Shown here piece after piece: positions 34,933 to 43,479 of a stretch of 64,000 nt of DNA (its first letter is position 1; each line of letters begins with the position of its first letter). Origin of the DNA: Streptomyces olivaceoviridis (GTDB lineage Bacteria; Actinomycetota; Actinomycetes; Streptomycetales; Streptomycetaceae); NCBI RefSeq assembly GCF_014650115.1, contig NZ_BMUI01000005.1:248001-312000 (forward strand), in the 5' to 3' direction. A model generated the notes under the pieces. The model worked only from the letters and a program-made list of their open reading frames with translations. It did no database searches and was not told where the DNA came from. The position numbers and the translations under genes were made by a program.

Positions 34933-35587
34933 GGGCAGGGATCGTAGTCACGGGGCCGGGCGCGCCCGGGGGCGGGGCCCCGGCAGCGGCTGTCTGGCCG
35001 CCTGGGGCCACCCGGGTGAATCCGGCATCGGTGGGACATCCGTGGCTCCGGAGTGCACGGCGGCGGACATCGGCGACCGGCGCGTGCCGCCCGGCTGGCG
35101 CCGCGCCCGTACGCTGCACCACTCCCGGGGGCGGCTTCGGTCATGGCGTACCCCTACTTTCAGGGCGACTGCGGTGCCGTACCGGCCGGGCGGGTTGACG
35201 GCGGTCGCCCGCCGGGACGGCGGGGAGACCGGCCGGACGTCCCTCACCACGGTGGGCGCTCCGGCGGCGCTGCGCAGCCGACGGCAACCCGCACAACGGG
35301 GACGGTTTCCGGCAGCCGCGCCGCCACACCTGGCACGGTCGGGCCGCGTCACCCAGGTCGCGCGGGCGCCCGGACTGCGCCCGGTCGGGCTCACCCTGAC
35401 GGTGACACCCACGTGACGGCCCGCCGGTCCGACCGGACTCATACCTGCCCTCACCGGCGGTATGCTGGCGCGCCCGGTAGCGGCCCGGAGCGGGTTGTCG
35501 GTCAGCCGCTGCCACCTCGCCAACGGTGAAAACGGGTTGACCGACCCGTATCATCCAGGTATCGCACCGTCAGGAGCGGAGGAACTG
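34933..35587. other. Gene-poor stretch
   Basis: About 650 bases between the divergent FG-GAP and H1-like genes. Open frames on both strands look like GC shadows, with no recognisable motif. Only the Shine-Dalgarno of the H1-like gene (GGAGCGGAGGAACTG before ATG 35588) and an AT-leaning patch at about 35527-35565, which may hold its promoter, are noted. Confidence 0.5.
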
Positions 35588-36232
35588 ATGCCGGAAAGCG
35601 CCGGGCCCGTCACCGAATTGACCTCTCAGTACGTCAGCCAGGTGACCAACGACCTCGAACACAACCTCAAGGAGCAGGAACGCATCACGGCTGAAATCGC
35701 CGTTCTACAGGAGCAGTTGGCCACCCTTCAGCACGACCACGGCACCCTGCTGAACATGCAGCAGGCACTGGGCCTCGCCGCACCGGCCGGGCGGGCCGTC
35801 GTACCCGCCCCGCGCAAGAAGAGCGGCGGCACGCGCCGCGCCGACGACAAGAAGCCCGCGGCGGCGAAGCCGGCGGCCAAGAAGACCGCGACGAAGAAGC
35901 CGGTGGCGACGAAGGCGGCGACGAAGGCGACCGCCGCGAAACCGGCGGCCACGAAGGCGTCGCCGTCCGAGCCCGCTCAGCCCACCCTGATCGAACTCGT
36001 CCGCCGGCACCTGGCGGAGCAGACGGAGCCCCGTTCCGCCGCCGAGGTCAGCGAGGCACTGGTCCAGGCGTATCCCGAGCGCGGGATCCAGAGGAAGGTC
36101 GTCCGCACCACGCTGGAGAACCTCGTGGCGAAGAACGGCGCCCAGCGCACCAAGCAGGGCACGTCCGTCTTCTACGTCGTGCCGGGCGAATCGGCGCGGG
36201 AGACGACGGAGGGCGCCGAGACGGGCGCGTGA
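35588..36232 (+). CDS. Histone-H1-like Lys/Ala-rich protein with coiled coil and winged helix
   Basis: 214 residues in three parts. Residues about 10-60 form a heptad-rich coiled coil (NDLEHNLKEQERITAEIAVL). About 75-125 is a Lys/Ala/Pro/Thr-rich tail-like linker (KKPAAAKPAAKKTATKKPVA). About 130-200 is a small winged-helix-like domain (LIELVRRHLAEQTEPRSAAE, RKVVRTTLENLVAKNGAQRT). The basic linker resembles eukaryotic H1 and actinobacterial nucleoid proteins, so DNA binding is likely. Known Streptomyces homologues are annotated only as regulatory protein. ATG 35588 has GGAGGAACTG just upstream. No partner gene is evident. Confidence 0.75.
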   Translation: MPESAGPVTELTSQYVSQVTNDLEHNLKEQERITAEIAVLQEQLATLQHDHGTLLNMQQALGLAAPAGRAVVPAPRKKSGGTRRADDKKPAAAKPAAKKTATKKPVATKAATKATAAKPAATKASPSEPAQPTLIELVRRHLAEQTEPRSAAEVSEALVQAYPERGIQRKVVRTTLENLVAKNGAQRTKQGTSVFYVVPGESARETTEGAETGA

Positions 36233-36424
36233 GCGCCCGCCGCGCCGAGCGGCCGGCGGCGGCCGAGCGAGGCCACGCGGAGGTCCGCGCCTCGGCCGGC
36301 CTCCTCGCCCCGGGCCGCCGGTCGCTGGACGCGGACATGCTCGCGGTCCTTCAGCGTGCGCCCGCCGTGCCGGCGCTCGACCCCGGTGTGGACACCGGTG
36401 CGTCGCAGGGGCACGGAGAGGCCC

Positions 36425-37312
36425 TCACCGGTCGTCGGAGCCGAAGCTGGCGAAGTAGGCCGCGACCATGTCCTCGTCGGCGTGGCCCTGTTCGGCGGCA
36501 CGCTCCATGCGCTCGGCGCTCGCGGCGGCCACGTCGAGGCGCACGCCGTGCTGCTCACCCGCCTGGACGATGAGCCGGGCGTCCTTGGCCGCCGTGGCCA
36601 CCGCGAACTGGGCAGGGGTCAACGGGCCGTCGAGGATCAGCTTCGACTTCGCCCGCAGGTACCCCATGTCCAGCGGGCCGCCCTCGATCGCGTCGAAGAA
36701 GTTCTGCGGGTCCACGTCGAGCCCCCGGGCCAGGGCCAGCACCTCGCCTGCCGCGGCGGTGATCGCGAGGACCCAGCTGTTGGCGACGAGCTTGAGGCGG
36801 CTCGCCGTACCGGCCGCGCCGTCCTCGCCGGTCCACACGGTGCGGGACCCGACCGCGTCGAACACCGGGGCGACCGCCGCGCGGTGCTCGCTCGGGCCCG
36901 CGGCGAGGACGAGGAGCTGGCCGGCCTCGGCGGGCTCGCGGGTGCCCAGTACCGGCGCGTCGAAGAAGACGAGGTCGTGTTCCCGGGCGAAGGCGGCCAG
37001 GTCACGGATGGCCTCGACACCGGCGGTGGTGGACTGCACCCACGCGGCACCGGAGCGCAGCGCGGGGGCGGCCTCACGCATGACGTCCAGGGTGGCCGGG
37101 CCGTCGTAGAGCATGGTCAGGACGACGTCGGCGCCCTCGACGGCCTCGGCGGGCGTGCCGGCGACGTGCGCGCCGTCGGCGGCGAGCGGTTCGGCTTTGG
37201 CGCGGGTGCGGTTCCAGACGCGGACGGTGTGTCCGGCCCGCGCGAGGTTGCGGGCCATCGCGGCACCCATGATGCCGGTGCCCAGGACACTCACGGTGAG
37301 CTTGTCGGTCAT
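36425..37312 (-). CDS. NAD(P)-dependent 3-hydroxyacid dehydrogenase family (6PGDH-like)
   Basis: 295 residues. N-terminal Rossmann domain with VSVLGTGIMGAAMARNLARA (GxGxxG), the substrate-binding QSTTAGVEA, a GTREPAEAGQLLVLAAGP stretch, and the catalytic lysine in ASRLKLVANSW. The all-helical C-terminal domain (about 165-290) completes the beta-hydroxyacid dehydrogenase fold (3-hydroxyisobutyrate or tartronate semialdehyde type; imine reductases also share it). ATG 37312 is preceded by GGGAG. The adjacent genes are broken, so the pathway is not evident. Confidence 0.88.
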   Translation of the reverse strand: MTDKLTVSVLGTGIMGAAMARNLARAGHTVRVWNRTRAKAEPLAADGAHVAGTPAEAVEGADVVLTMLYDGPATLDVMREAAPALRSGAAWVQSTTAGVEAIRDLAAFAREHDLVFFDAPVLGTREPAEAGQLLVLAAGPSEHRAAVAPVFDAVGSRTVWTGEDGAAGTASRLKLVANSWVLAITAAAGEVLALARGLDVDPQNFFDAIEGGPLDMGYLRAKSKLILDGPLTPAQFAVATAAKDARLIVQAGEQHGVRLDVAAASAERMERAAEQGHADEDMVAAYFASFGSDDR

Positions 37313-37332
37313 GACGTCAACTCCCAGGGGGA

Positions 37333-37611
37333 CTATGCGGCTTCGGCGGCGCGGACCAGGCCGTCCAGCCACGCCTGATGGCCGCCCAGCATCGGGTTCG
37401 GCGTCTGCCGGACCAGTTCGGCGGCCGGCCGATCCGCGTCTCCTGGGTGAGGATACGGACCCGGCCGCCAGGGAGATCTTCCACCAGCCAGGCGTGCGGC
37501 ACGTCGAGCCGCTCCTCCGGCGTGCCGTCCTGCCGGGCCGTCCAGGACAGCCGGCCCGGGACGCCCTCGGCCGGCGCCTGGAACTCCACCACCCGGGCCG
37601 GCGCCCACGGG
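37333..37611 (-). pseudogene. C-terminal fragment of a SRPBCC-family protein
   Basis: Reading minus from about 37611: VVEFQAPAEGVPGRLSWTAR, PHAWLVEDLPGGRVRILTQE, then after a frameshift near 37420-37430 the SRPBCC/ATPase-like tail ELVRQTPNPMLGGHQAWLDG ending at 37333. The N-terminal half is absent: at 37612 the sequence becomes a LysR gene on the opposite strand. Both the truncation and the frameshift make it dead. Confidence 0.7.
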
Positions 37612-38057
37612 GAACCCTGGAGTCGGTGCCGCTCGCCGACGAAGACCACCTGCTGGTCGCCGCACCCGCCTGGGCCGAGCGCGCCGCCGCGCACCCTCGG
37701 GCGGAGGACCTGTGCGCCGCCCTGCGCGAGGTACCCCTGGTCACCTACGCCGAGGACCTGCCCCTCGTACGGCGTTACCGGCGGACCGTCTTCGGCAAGC
37801 AGCACACCGCGCGTGCCGCGGTCACCGTGCCGAACCTGTACGCGGTCCTCTCGGCGGTCACCGCGGGCGCCGGTCACAGCGTGCTGCCCCGCTCCCTGTG
37901 CCAGGAACACCTCGACTCCGGCCGGCTCGCCCTGCTGCACGAACCGGAAGTGGCGCCGCTGAACACCCTGTTCCTCGCCCAGCGCCCCGGTGCGGAGACC
38001 AACCCCGACGTGCGCCGGGTACGGGAGACCCTCCGGCGCGCCGCCCGGGACCGGTAG
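37612..38057 (+). pseudogene. C-terminal half of a LysR-family regulator
   Basis: Reading plus from about 37612: ESVPLADEDHLLVAAPAWAE, LREVPLVTYAEDLPLVRRYR, TVPNLYAVLSAVTAGAGHSV and LCQEHLDSGRLALLHEPEVA form the second half of a LysR effector domain, ending at 38057. The helix-turn-helix and first half are gone. The break coincides with the SRPBCC break, so one deletion removed both starts and the shared promoter of a divergent pair. Confidence 0.75.
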
Positions 38058-38148
38058 CGCGAGCCGCTGCTTCCGGAGTCCGCCGTTCCTGCCGGTTTCC
38101 CCCGGACACGTACAGTCGGGGGCCGAAGGCGTGAGCGGAGGGAGCGGG

Positions 38149-40998
38149 ATGCCACAAGGGGTGTCGGTGCGGTTCGCGGTGCTGGGACCGGTGCGGGTCT
38201 GGCGGGGGGCGGAAGAGCTGGACGCCGGCGGGCCGCAGGCGCGGGCGCTGCTGGCCCTGCTGCTGCTCCGGGCGGGTCAGCCCGTGCCCGTGCCCGAGAT
38301 CGTCGACGTGCTGTGGGGGCCGGGTCCGCCGCCCACCGCCCTCAACGTGGTCCGCCGGCACGTCGGCTCGCTGCGCCGGCTGCTGGAGCCGGGGCTGCCC
38401 GCCCGGACGCCGGGGCGCCGGCTGGTGCGCGGCGCGGGCGGCTACCGGCTCGTCACCGACGGGGTCGACGTGGACCTCGCACGGTTCCGGGCACTGCGGC
38501 AGGAGGCCCGGCGGGCCGTCGCCGAGGGTGTGCCCGGACGGGCCGTGGAACTGCTCGGCCGGGCGCTGACGCTGTGGGCCGGCCCCGTCGCCTCCGGGGT
38601 CGCCCCGGACGTGCGGGAACGGCTCGGGGCGGACGGGCTGGAGCGCGAGCGGCTCGCCGCGCTGCGGGAGGCGGCCGACGCGGCCTTGCAGGCGGCCGTG
38701 CCCGGCGCGGTCCTCGCCCGGCTGCGGCAGGCCGCCGCCGCGCACCCGCTGGACGAGCCCCTGCTGGCCCGGCTGGTCCTGGCCCTCGCGGCCACCGGCC
38801 GGCGGGCCGAGGCGCTCGCCACCTGCCGGGACGCCTGCCGCCGGCTCGCCGAGGAACTGGGCATCGACCCCGGGCCCGAACTCCAGGAGGCCCACCGGAC
38901 GGCGCTGGGCGGGACGGGGGACGGGGACCCGGCGGAGCCGCCGCCCGCGGAGGGCGTCGTCGCGCGTCCCGTCGTACCCGCCCAACTACCGCACGACCTG
39001 CCCGCGTTCACCGGTCGGCACACCGAACTGGCCGAGCTGCTGGACCCGCTCGCCGGTGGGGAGCCCGTCGGGACGGTGCTGGTCTCGGCGCTCGGCGGGA
39101 TGGCCGGGGTGGGCAAGACCACGCTGGCGGTCCACTGGGCCCACCGGGTCGCCGACCGCTACCCGGACGGGCAGCTCTACGTCGACCTGCGCGGCTTCGC
39201 CGCCTCCGGAGCGGTCACCGACCCCGGTGAGGCCGTCCGCGGTTTCCTGCACGCGCTCGGGGTACCGCCCGAACACGTCCCCCAAGGCCTGGCCGCGCAG
39301 GCCGCGCTGTACCGCAGTGTGCTGGCGGGGCGCCGGGTGCTCGTGCTGCTGGACAACGCGCGGGACGCCGAGCAGGTACGGCCGTTGCTGCCCGGCACGC
39401 CCGGCTGCCTCGCCATCGTCACCAGCCGGGACGACCTGACCGGGCTGGTGGCCGCGCACGGCGCCCGTTCGCTGACCCTGCGGCCGTTCGACGCCGGCCA
39501 GGCGCGGGACTTCCTCGCCGGACGGCTCGGCGCCGGACGGATCGCCGCCGAGCCACGGGCGGTGGACGAGATCGTCGCCCGGTGCGCCGGACTGCCCCTC
39601 GCCCTGGCCTGTGTGGCCGCCCGCGCCGCCCTGCGCCCGGACTTCCCGCTGGCGGCCGTGGCCGCCGAACTGCGCGAGGCCCGCGGCGGCCTCGACGCGT
39701 TCACCCGGCCCGGCACCCCGGTGGACGTCGCCACCGTCTTCTCCTGGTCCACCCGGGCCGTGTCGTCCGCCGCCGCCCGGCTGTTCCGGCTGCTCGCCCT
39801 GCACCCCGGCCCGGACCTGTCGGCGGCCACCGCCGCCGCGCTCGCCGGGCTGCCGCCGCGCCGGGCGCGCTCGCTGCTCGGCGAACTCGCCGCCGTCCAC
39901 CTCGTCACCGAACCGGCGCCCGGACGCTACGGCTTCCACGACCTGCTCCGCGCCCACGCCGGTGACCTCCTCGCCGAGCACCACACCGAGGCCGAGCGGC
40001 AGGAGGCCCGCGACCGGCTGTTCCGGCACTACGTGGAGCGCGCCCACGCCGCCGGCACGCTGCTCGACCCCAGCGGTGACGTCCCGGCGCTGCCGCCCGC
40101 GCCGCCGGACGCGCGGGCCGTGCCGTTCGCCGACGACAGCGCGGCCCTCGCCTGGCTCACCGCCGAGCACCCGGCGCTGCCGGCCGTCCTCCGGGCGGCG
40201 GCCACGACCGGCCACGACCGGTACGCGTGCCTGCTGGCCTGGTCCCTGGAGCCGTACTTCGAGCGGCGCGCCCACTGGCACGACGGACTGGCCGCCCAGC
40301 GCACCGCGCTCGACGCCGCGCTGCGGCTCGCCGACCCCGCCCTGGAGGCGCGCGCCCTGCGCGGGCTCGCCCGGGCGGAGGGCAGGCTGGGCCTGTCCGA
40401 CGAGAGCCGGGCCCACCTCGACCGGGCACTCACGCTGTTCACCCTCGCCGGCGACACCGTCGGCCGGGCGGGCACCCACCGCAGTCTGGGCTGGGCGTGC
40501 GAGCAGGAGGGCGACCTGGCGGGGGCCCTGCGGCACAACCAGCTCGCCCTGGAGCTGTACCGCACCGCCGGGTCCCGGCCGGCGCAGGCCAGCGTCCTGA
40601 ACTCCGTCGGCTGGTACCACGCGCTGCGCGGCGAGTACCGGCCGGCCCTCGCGCGCTGCTTCGAGGCCCTCACCCTGCTCCAGGACCTGGGCGACCGGTA
40701 CGGCCAGGCGGCGGCCTGGGACAGCATCGCCTACGCCTACCACTGCCTCGGCCGGCATCCGCACGCCCTGCTCGGCTACCGCAACGCGCTGACGCTGTAC
40801 CGGGCGCTCGGCGTCCCGTACCCGGAGGCCGGCACGCTGACCCGCATGGGCGACACACACCTGGCCACCGGTGACCGGGAAGGCGCGCGGGCCGCCTGGG
40901 AGCAGGCCCTCGCCCTGCTCACCCGGCTCGGTCATCCGGACGCGGAACAGGTCCGGGAACGGCTCGCCGGGCGGGAGGAGCGGTCCGGTGCGGGATGA
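38149..40998 (+). CDS. AfsR-type regulator: SARP DNA-binding, BTAD, NB-ARC, TPR
   Basis: 949 residues. An OmpR-like SARP DNA-binding domain (about 1-100, FAVLGPVRVWRGAEELDAGG, NVVRRHVGSLRRLLEPGLP) and a BTAD domain (about 105-250) precede an NB-ARC ATPase with P-loop LGGMAGVGKTTLAVHWAHR near residue 315, and a C-terminal TPR region (about 700-940). This is the full AfsR layout, an ATP-dependent activator of secondary metabolism genes often tuned by Ser/Thr kinases. ATG 38149 has GGAGGGAG four bases upstream. It is upstream of the cpt gene, with 67 bases between, and is a close relative of the AfsR-like protein at 41619. Confidence 0.92.
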   Translation: MPQGVSVRFAVLGPVRVWRGAEELDAGGPQARALLALLLLRAGQPVPVPEIVDVLWGPGPPPTALNVVRRHVGSLRRLLEPGLPARTPGRRLVRGAGGYRLVTDGVDVDLARFRALRQEARRAVAEGVPGRAVELLGRALTLWAGPVASGVAPDVRERLGADGLERERLAALREAADAALQAAVPGAVLARLRQAAAAHPLDEPLLARLVLALAATGRRAEALATCRDACRRLAEELGIDPGPELQEAHRTALGGTGDGDPAEPPPAEGVVARPVVPAQLPHDLPAFTGRHTELAELLDPLAGGEPVGTVLVSALGGMAGVGKTTLAVHWAHRVADRYPDGQLYVDLRGFAASGAVTDPGEAVRGFLHALGVPPEHVPQGLAAQAALYRSVLAGRRVLVLLDNARDAEQVRPLLPGTPGCLAIVTSRDDLTGLVAAHGARSLTLRPFDAGQARDFLAGRLGAGRIAAEPRAVDEIVARCAGLPLALACVAARAALRPDFPLAAVAAELREARGGLDAFTRPGTPVDVATVFSWSTRAVSSAAARLFRLLALHPGPDLSAATAAALAGLPPRRARSLLGELAAVHLVTEPAPGRYGFHDLLRAHAGDLLAEHHTEAERQEARDRLFRHYVERAHAAGTLLDPSGDVPALPPAPPDARAVPFADDSAALAWLTAEHPALPAVLRAAATTGHDRYACLLAWSLEPYFERRAHWHDGLAAQRTALDAALRLADPALEARALRGLARAEGRLGLSDESRAHLDRALTLFTLAGDTVGRAGTHRSLGWACEQEGDLAGALRHNQLALELYRTAGSRPAQASVLNSVGWYHALRGEYRPALARCFEALTLLQDLGDRYGQAAAWDSIAYAYHCLGRHPHALLGYRNALTLYRALGVPYPEAGTLTRMGDTHLATGDREGARAAWEQALALLTRLGHPDAEQVRERLAGREERSGAG

Positions 40999-41065
40999 CG
41001 GCGCCCGGGGTCCGGGGCGCGAAGCGGGTTGGCCGCATGGCCGGACGGCTCCGTAGGGTGGCACG

Positions 41066-41599
41066 GTGACAACTCAGGTGATCCTTCTCAACGGTGGTTC
41101 CAGCGCGGGGAAGTCCGGCATCGGACGGTGCCTGCAAGCCGTACTGCCCGACCCCTGGCTGGTGTTCGGCATCGACTCGCTGGTCGACGCGCTGCCCCCG
41201 GGACTCCAAGGAGCCGACGGCGGGATCGAGTTCGCCGAGGACGGCGGGGTCGAGGTCGGTGCGGGTTTCCGGGCGCTGGAGGCCGCCTGGATGGAGGGGG
41301 TCGCGGCGACGGCCCGCGCGGGCGCCCGGATCGTCGTGGACGACGTCTTCCTCGGCGGAGCGGCCTCCCAGCAGCGGTGGCGGAAGGCCCTCGCCGGACT
41401 GGACGTCCTGTGGGTGGGGGTGCGGTGCGACGCTGAGGTCGCCACGGCACGGGAGATCGCGCGGGGAGACCGGACCCGGGGCATGGCGGCGGCCCAGGCC
41501 GAGGTGGTGCACGACGGGGTGTCGTACGACCTGGAGGTGGACACCACCCACACCGAGTCCCTGATGTGCGCGCGGACCATCGCGGCCCGCGTCGGCTGA
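41066..41599 (+). CDS. cpt: Chloramphenicol 3-O-phosphotransferase
   Basis: 177 residues from GTG 41066. Walker A GGSSAGKS at residues 10-17 and an aspartate at 37 (FGIDSL), matching the catalytic Asp37 of the S. venezuelae CPT enzyme. The region [20 protein letters not shown] and the length also fit CPT closely. It phosphorylates the C-3 hydroxyl of chloramphenicol and inactivates it. It sits between two AfsR-like regulators on the same strand; no chloramphenicol biosynthesis genes are seen, so it is a stand-alone resistance gene here. Relatives may act on other small alcohols. Confidence 0.88.
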   Translation: MTTQVILLNGGSSAGKSGIGRCLQAVLPDPWLVFGIDSLVDALPPGLQGADGGIEFAEDGGVEVGAGFRALEAAWMEGVAATARAGARIVVDDVFLGGAASQQRWRKALAGLDVLWVGVRCDAEVATAREIARGDRTRGMAAAQAEVVHDGVSYDLEVDTTHTESLMCARTIAARVG

Positions 41600-41618
41600 C
41601 GGCGACGGGGGGGTCCGC

Positions 41619-43361
41619 GTGCCCGACGGGCTCGGCGACGTGGCACGGTCCGAGGTGCTGCGGTTCGAGGTGCTCGGCCCGCTGCGGGTGCTGCGCGCGG
41701 GGAGCGAGCTGGATCTCGGGTATCCGCAGGCGCGGGCCCTGCTCGGCGTGCTCCTGGTGTGGCCGGGCCGGCCCGTGCGGATGAGCACGATCGTCGACGT
41801 CCTCTGGCCGGGCCGGCCGCCCGCCGACGCGCCGAACGCGGTACGGCGCCACGTCGGCACGCTGCGCAGACTGCTGGAGCCCGGACTGCCCCCGCGCGCA
41901 TCCGGGCGGCGCCTGCTGGGCCGTACCGGCGGCTATCTGCTGGAGGCGGCGGCCGACGAGGCCGACCTGCCGCGCTTCCGCGCCTTCAGCCGGCGGGGCG
42001 TGCGGGCCGCCGCCACCGCGCGCCCCGAGCAGGCGGTACGGCACTTCGCCGGGGCCCTGCGGCTGTGGCGCGGCCCGGTGGCGGCCGATCTGCCGGGACC
42101 GGTGCGCGCGCACCCGCACTTCGCGGCCGTGGACCGGGAGATCCTCCGCACGGCGCGGATGGCGGCGGACGCCGCGCTGCTGTGCGGGCGCGCGGATCAG
42201 GTGCTGCCGAGCGTGCGCCGGGCCGTCGCGCTGAACCCGCTCGACGAGCCGCTGCTGGCCCGCCTGATCCTGTCCCTGGCGGCGTGCGGGCTCCAGGCGG
42301 AGGCGCTGGCCACCTACGAGGACGCGCGCCGCGACCTCGCCGCACAGCTGGGGGTGGCTCCCGGCGCCGAACTGGCCGCGGCCCAGGCCCGCGTCCTGCG
42401 CCAGCAGATACGCCCCGCCCGGCACCGGCTCCCCACCGCCCCGGCGGACCCCGCACGCCCCTTCATCCGCCCGGCCCAACTCCCCCCGGACCTTCCTGTC
42501 TTCACGGGCCGCAACCGCGAACTGACGGCGCTGGACGCGCTGTTGGAAGGGGAGACCGCGGGGACATTGCGGGTGACGCCGGATGCCCTCCGCGGCGCGG
42601 AAGCCGTGCCGGACGCGCTGGTCATCTGGATCGGCGGGAAGCCCGTACCGGCCGCGTCGGCCCCCTCGACCGGCGCCTGCCCCGCGTCGGGTGTGCTGAT
42701 CAGCGGTCCGGCCGGTGTCGGCAAGACCGCGCTGGCGGTGCACTGGGCGCACCGGGTCGCCGAACGCTTCCCGGACGGTCAGCTCCACCTGGAGCTGGGC
42801 GGATCGGCTCCCCACCAGGCCGCTCCGGAGCCGGCCGAGGCACTGCGCCGGCTGCTCGGGGCCCTCGGCGTGTCCACGCGGAACATGCCCGCGGGCGTGA
42901 CCGCCCTCGCCGCGCGGTACCGCGGTGCGCTGGCGGGACGCCGACTGCTCGTCCTGCTGGACGACGCCGTCTGCCTCGCACAGCTCCGCCCGTTGCTGCC
43001 CGAGGTGCCGGGCTGCCTGACGGTGGTCACGAGCCGGGGCGGGCCGATCGGACCGGGGCCGGTGGCCGAACCCGCCGGGCCGGCGGGACGGCTCGGGCTG
43101 TCCGGGTCCCGGGAGCAGACCACCGGGGGCCTGCGCACGTTGCACCTGGGTCTGCCCTCCGAGGCGGACGCCCGTGACCTGCTCGCCCGGCGGATCGGTG
43201 CCGCGCGGCCGGCCGCCGAACCGGAGGCCGTGAGGGAGATCGTCCGCCGGTGCGGCCGGCTGCCCTCCGCGCTGGCCCTCGTGGCCGCACGTGCGGCGAG
43301 CCGCAGGGACTTCCCGCTGGCGGCCCTGGCCGCCGACCTCGCCGAGGACGCGGAGCCCTGA
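41619..43361 (+). CDS. AfsR-like regulator lacking the TPR domain
   Basis: 580 residues from GTG 41619, 19 bases after cpt. The SARP (FEVLGPLRVLRAGSELDLGY) and BTAD domains are intact. The NB-ARC P-loop SGPAGVGKTALAVHWAHR lies near residue 360. A low-similarity insert of about 45 residues (RVTPDALRGAEAVPDALVIW and on) separates FTGRNRELTALDALLEG from the P-loop, absent in the neighbour at 38149. The protein ends soon after the NB-ARC region (FPLAALAADLAEDAEP) with no TPR. It could be a naturally short SARP or a C-terminally truncated paralogue. Confidence 0.85.
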   Translation: MPDGLGDVARSEVLRFEVLGPLRVLRAGSELDLGYPQARALLGVLLVWPGRPVRMSTIVDVLWPGRPPADAPNAVRRHVGTLRRLLEPGLPPRASGRRLLGRTGGYLLEAAADEADLPRFRAFSRRGVRAAATARPEQAVRHFAGALRLWRGPVAADLPGPVRAHPHFAAVDREILRTARMAADAALLCGRADQVLPSVRRAVALNPLDEPLLARLILSLAACGLQAEALATYEDARRDLAAQLGVAPGAELAAAQARVLRQQIRPARHRLPTAPADPARPFIRPAQLPPDLPVFTGRNRELTALDALLEGETAGTLRVTPDALRGAEAVPDALVIWIGGKPVPAASAPSTGACPASGVLISGPAGVGKTALAVHWAHRVAERFPDGQLHLELGGSAPHQAAPEPAEALRRLLGALGVSTRNMPAGVTALAARYRGALAGRRLLVLLDDAVCLAQLRPLLPEVPGCLTVVTSRGGPIGPGPVAEPAGPAGRLGLSGSREQTTGGLRTLHLGLPSEADARDLLARRIGAARPAAEPEAVREIVRRCGRLPSALALVAARAASRRDFPLAALAADLAEDAEP

Positions 43362-43479
43362 GAAGGGCACACCCAAGGGCCGGGGTCGACGCGCGCCCCA
43401 CCCCGGGCCATCATCCACGGCTTCGGCCCCGCACACCGCCTGAGCCGGGGGCCGGCGGCGTGCGCGAGCCGGCCGCGGC

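Noticed and set aside
34948-35529. Open frames on both strands in the gene-poor stretch
   Set aside because: No motif, no Shine-Dalgarno and Arg/Pro-rich composition on both strands.
36229-36573. Small ORF whose GTG overlaps the stop of the H1-like gene
   Set aside because: The GTGA overlap looks attractive, but the translation is Arg/Ala/Pro-rich and runs antisense into the dehydrogenase gene with no domain.
41619-43361. Second AfsR-like gene as a pseudogene
   Set aside because: SARP, BTAD and P-loop are intact, with a clean stop. Short SARPs without TPR exist, so I kept it as a real gene and noted the alternative.
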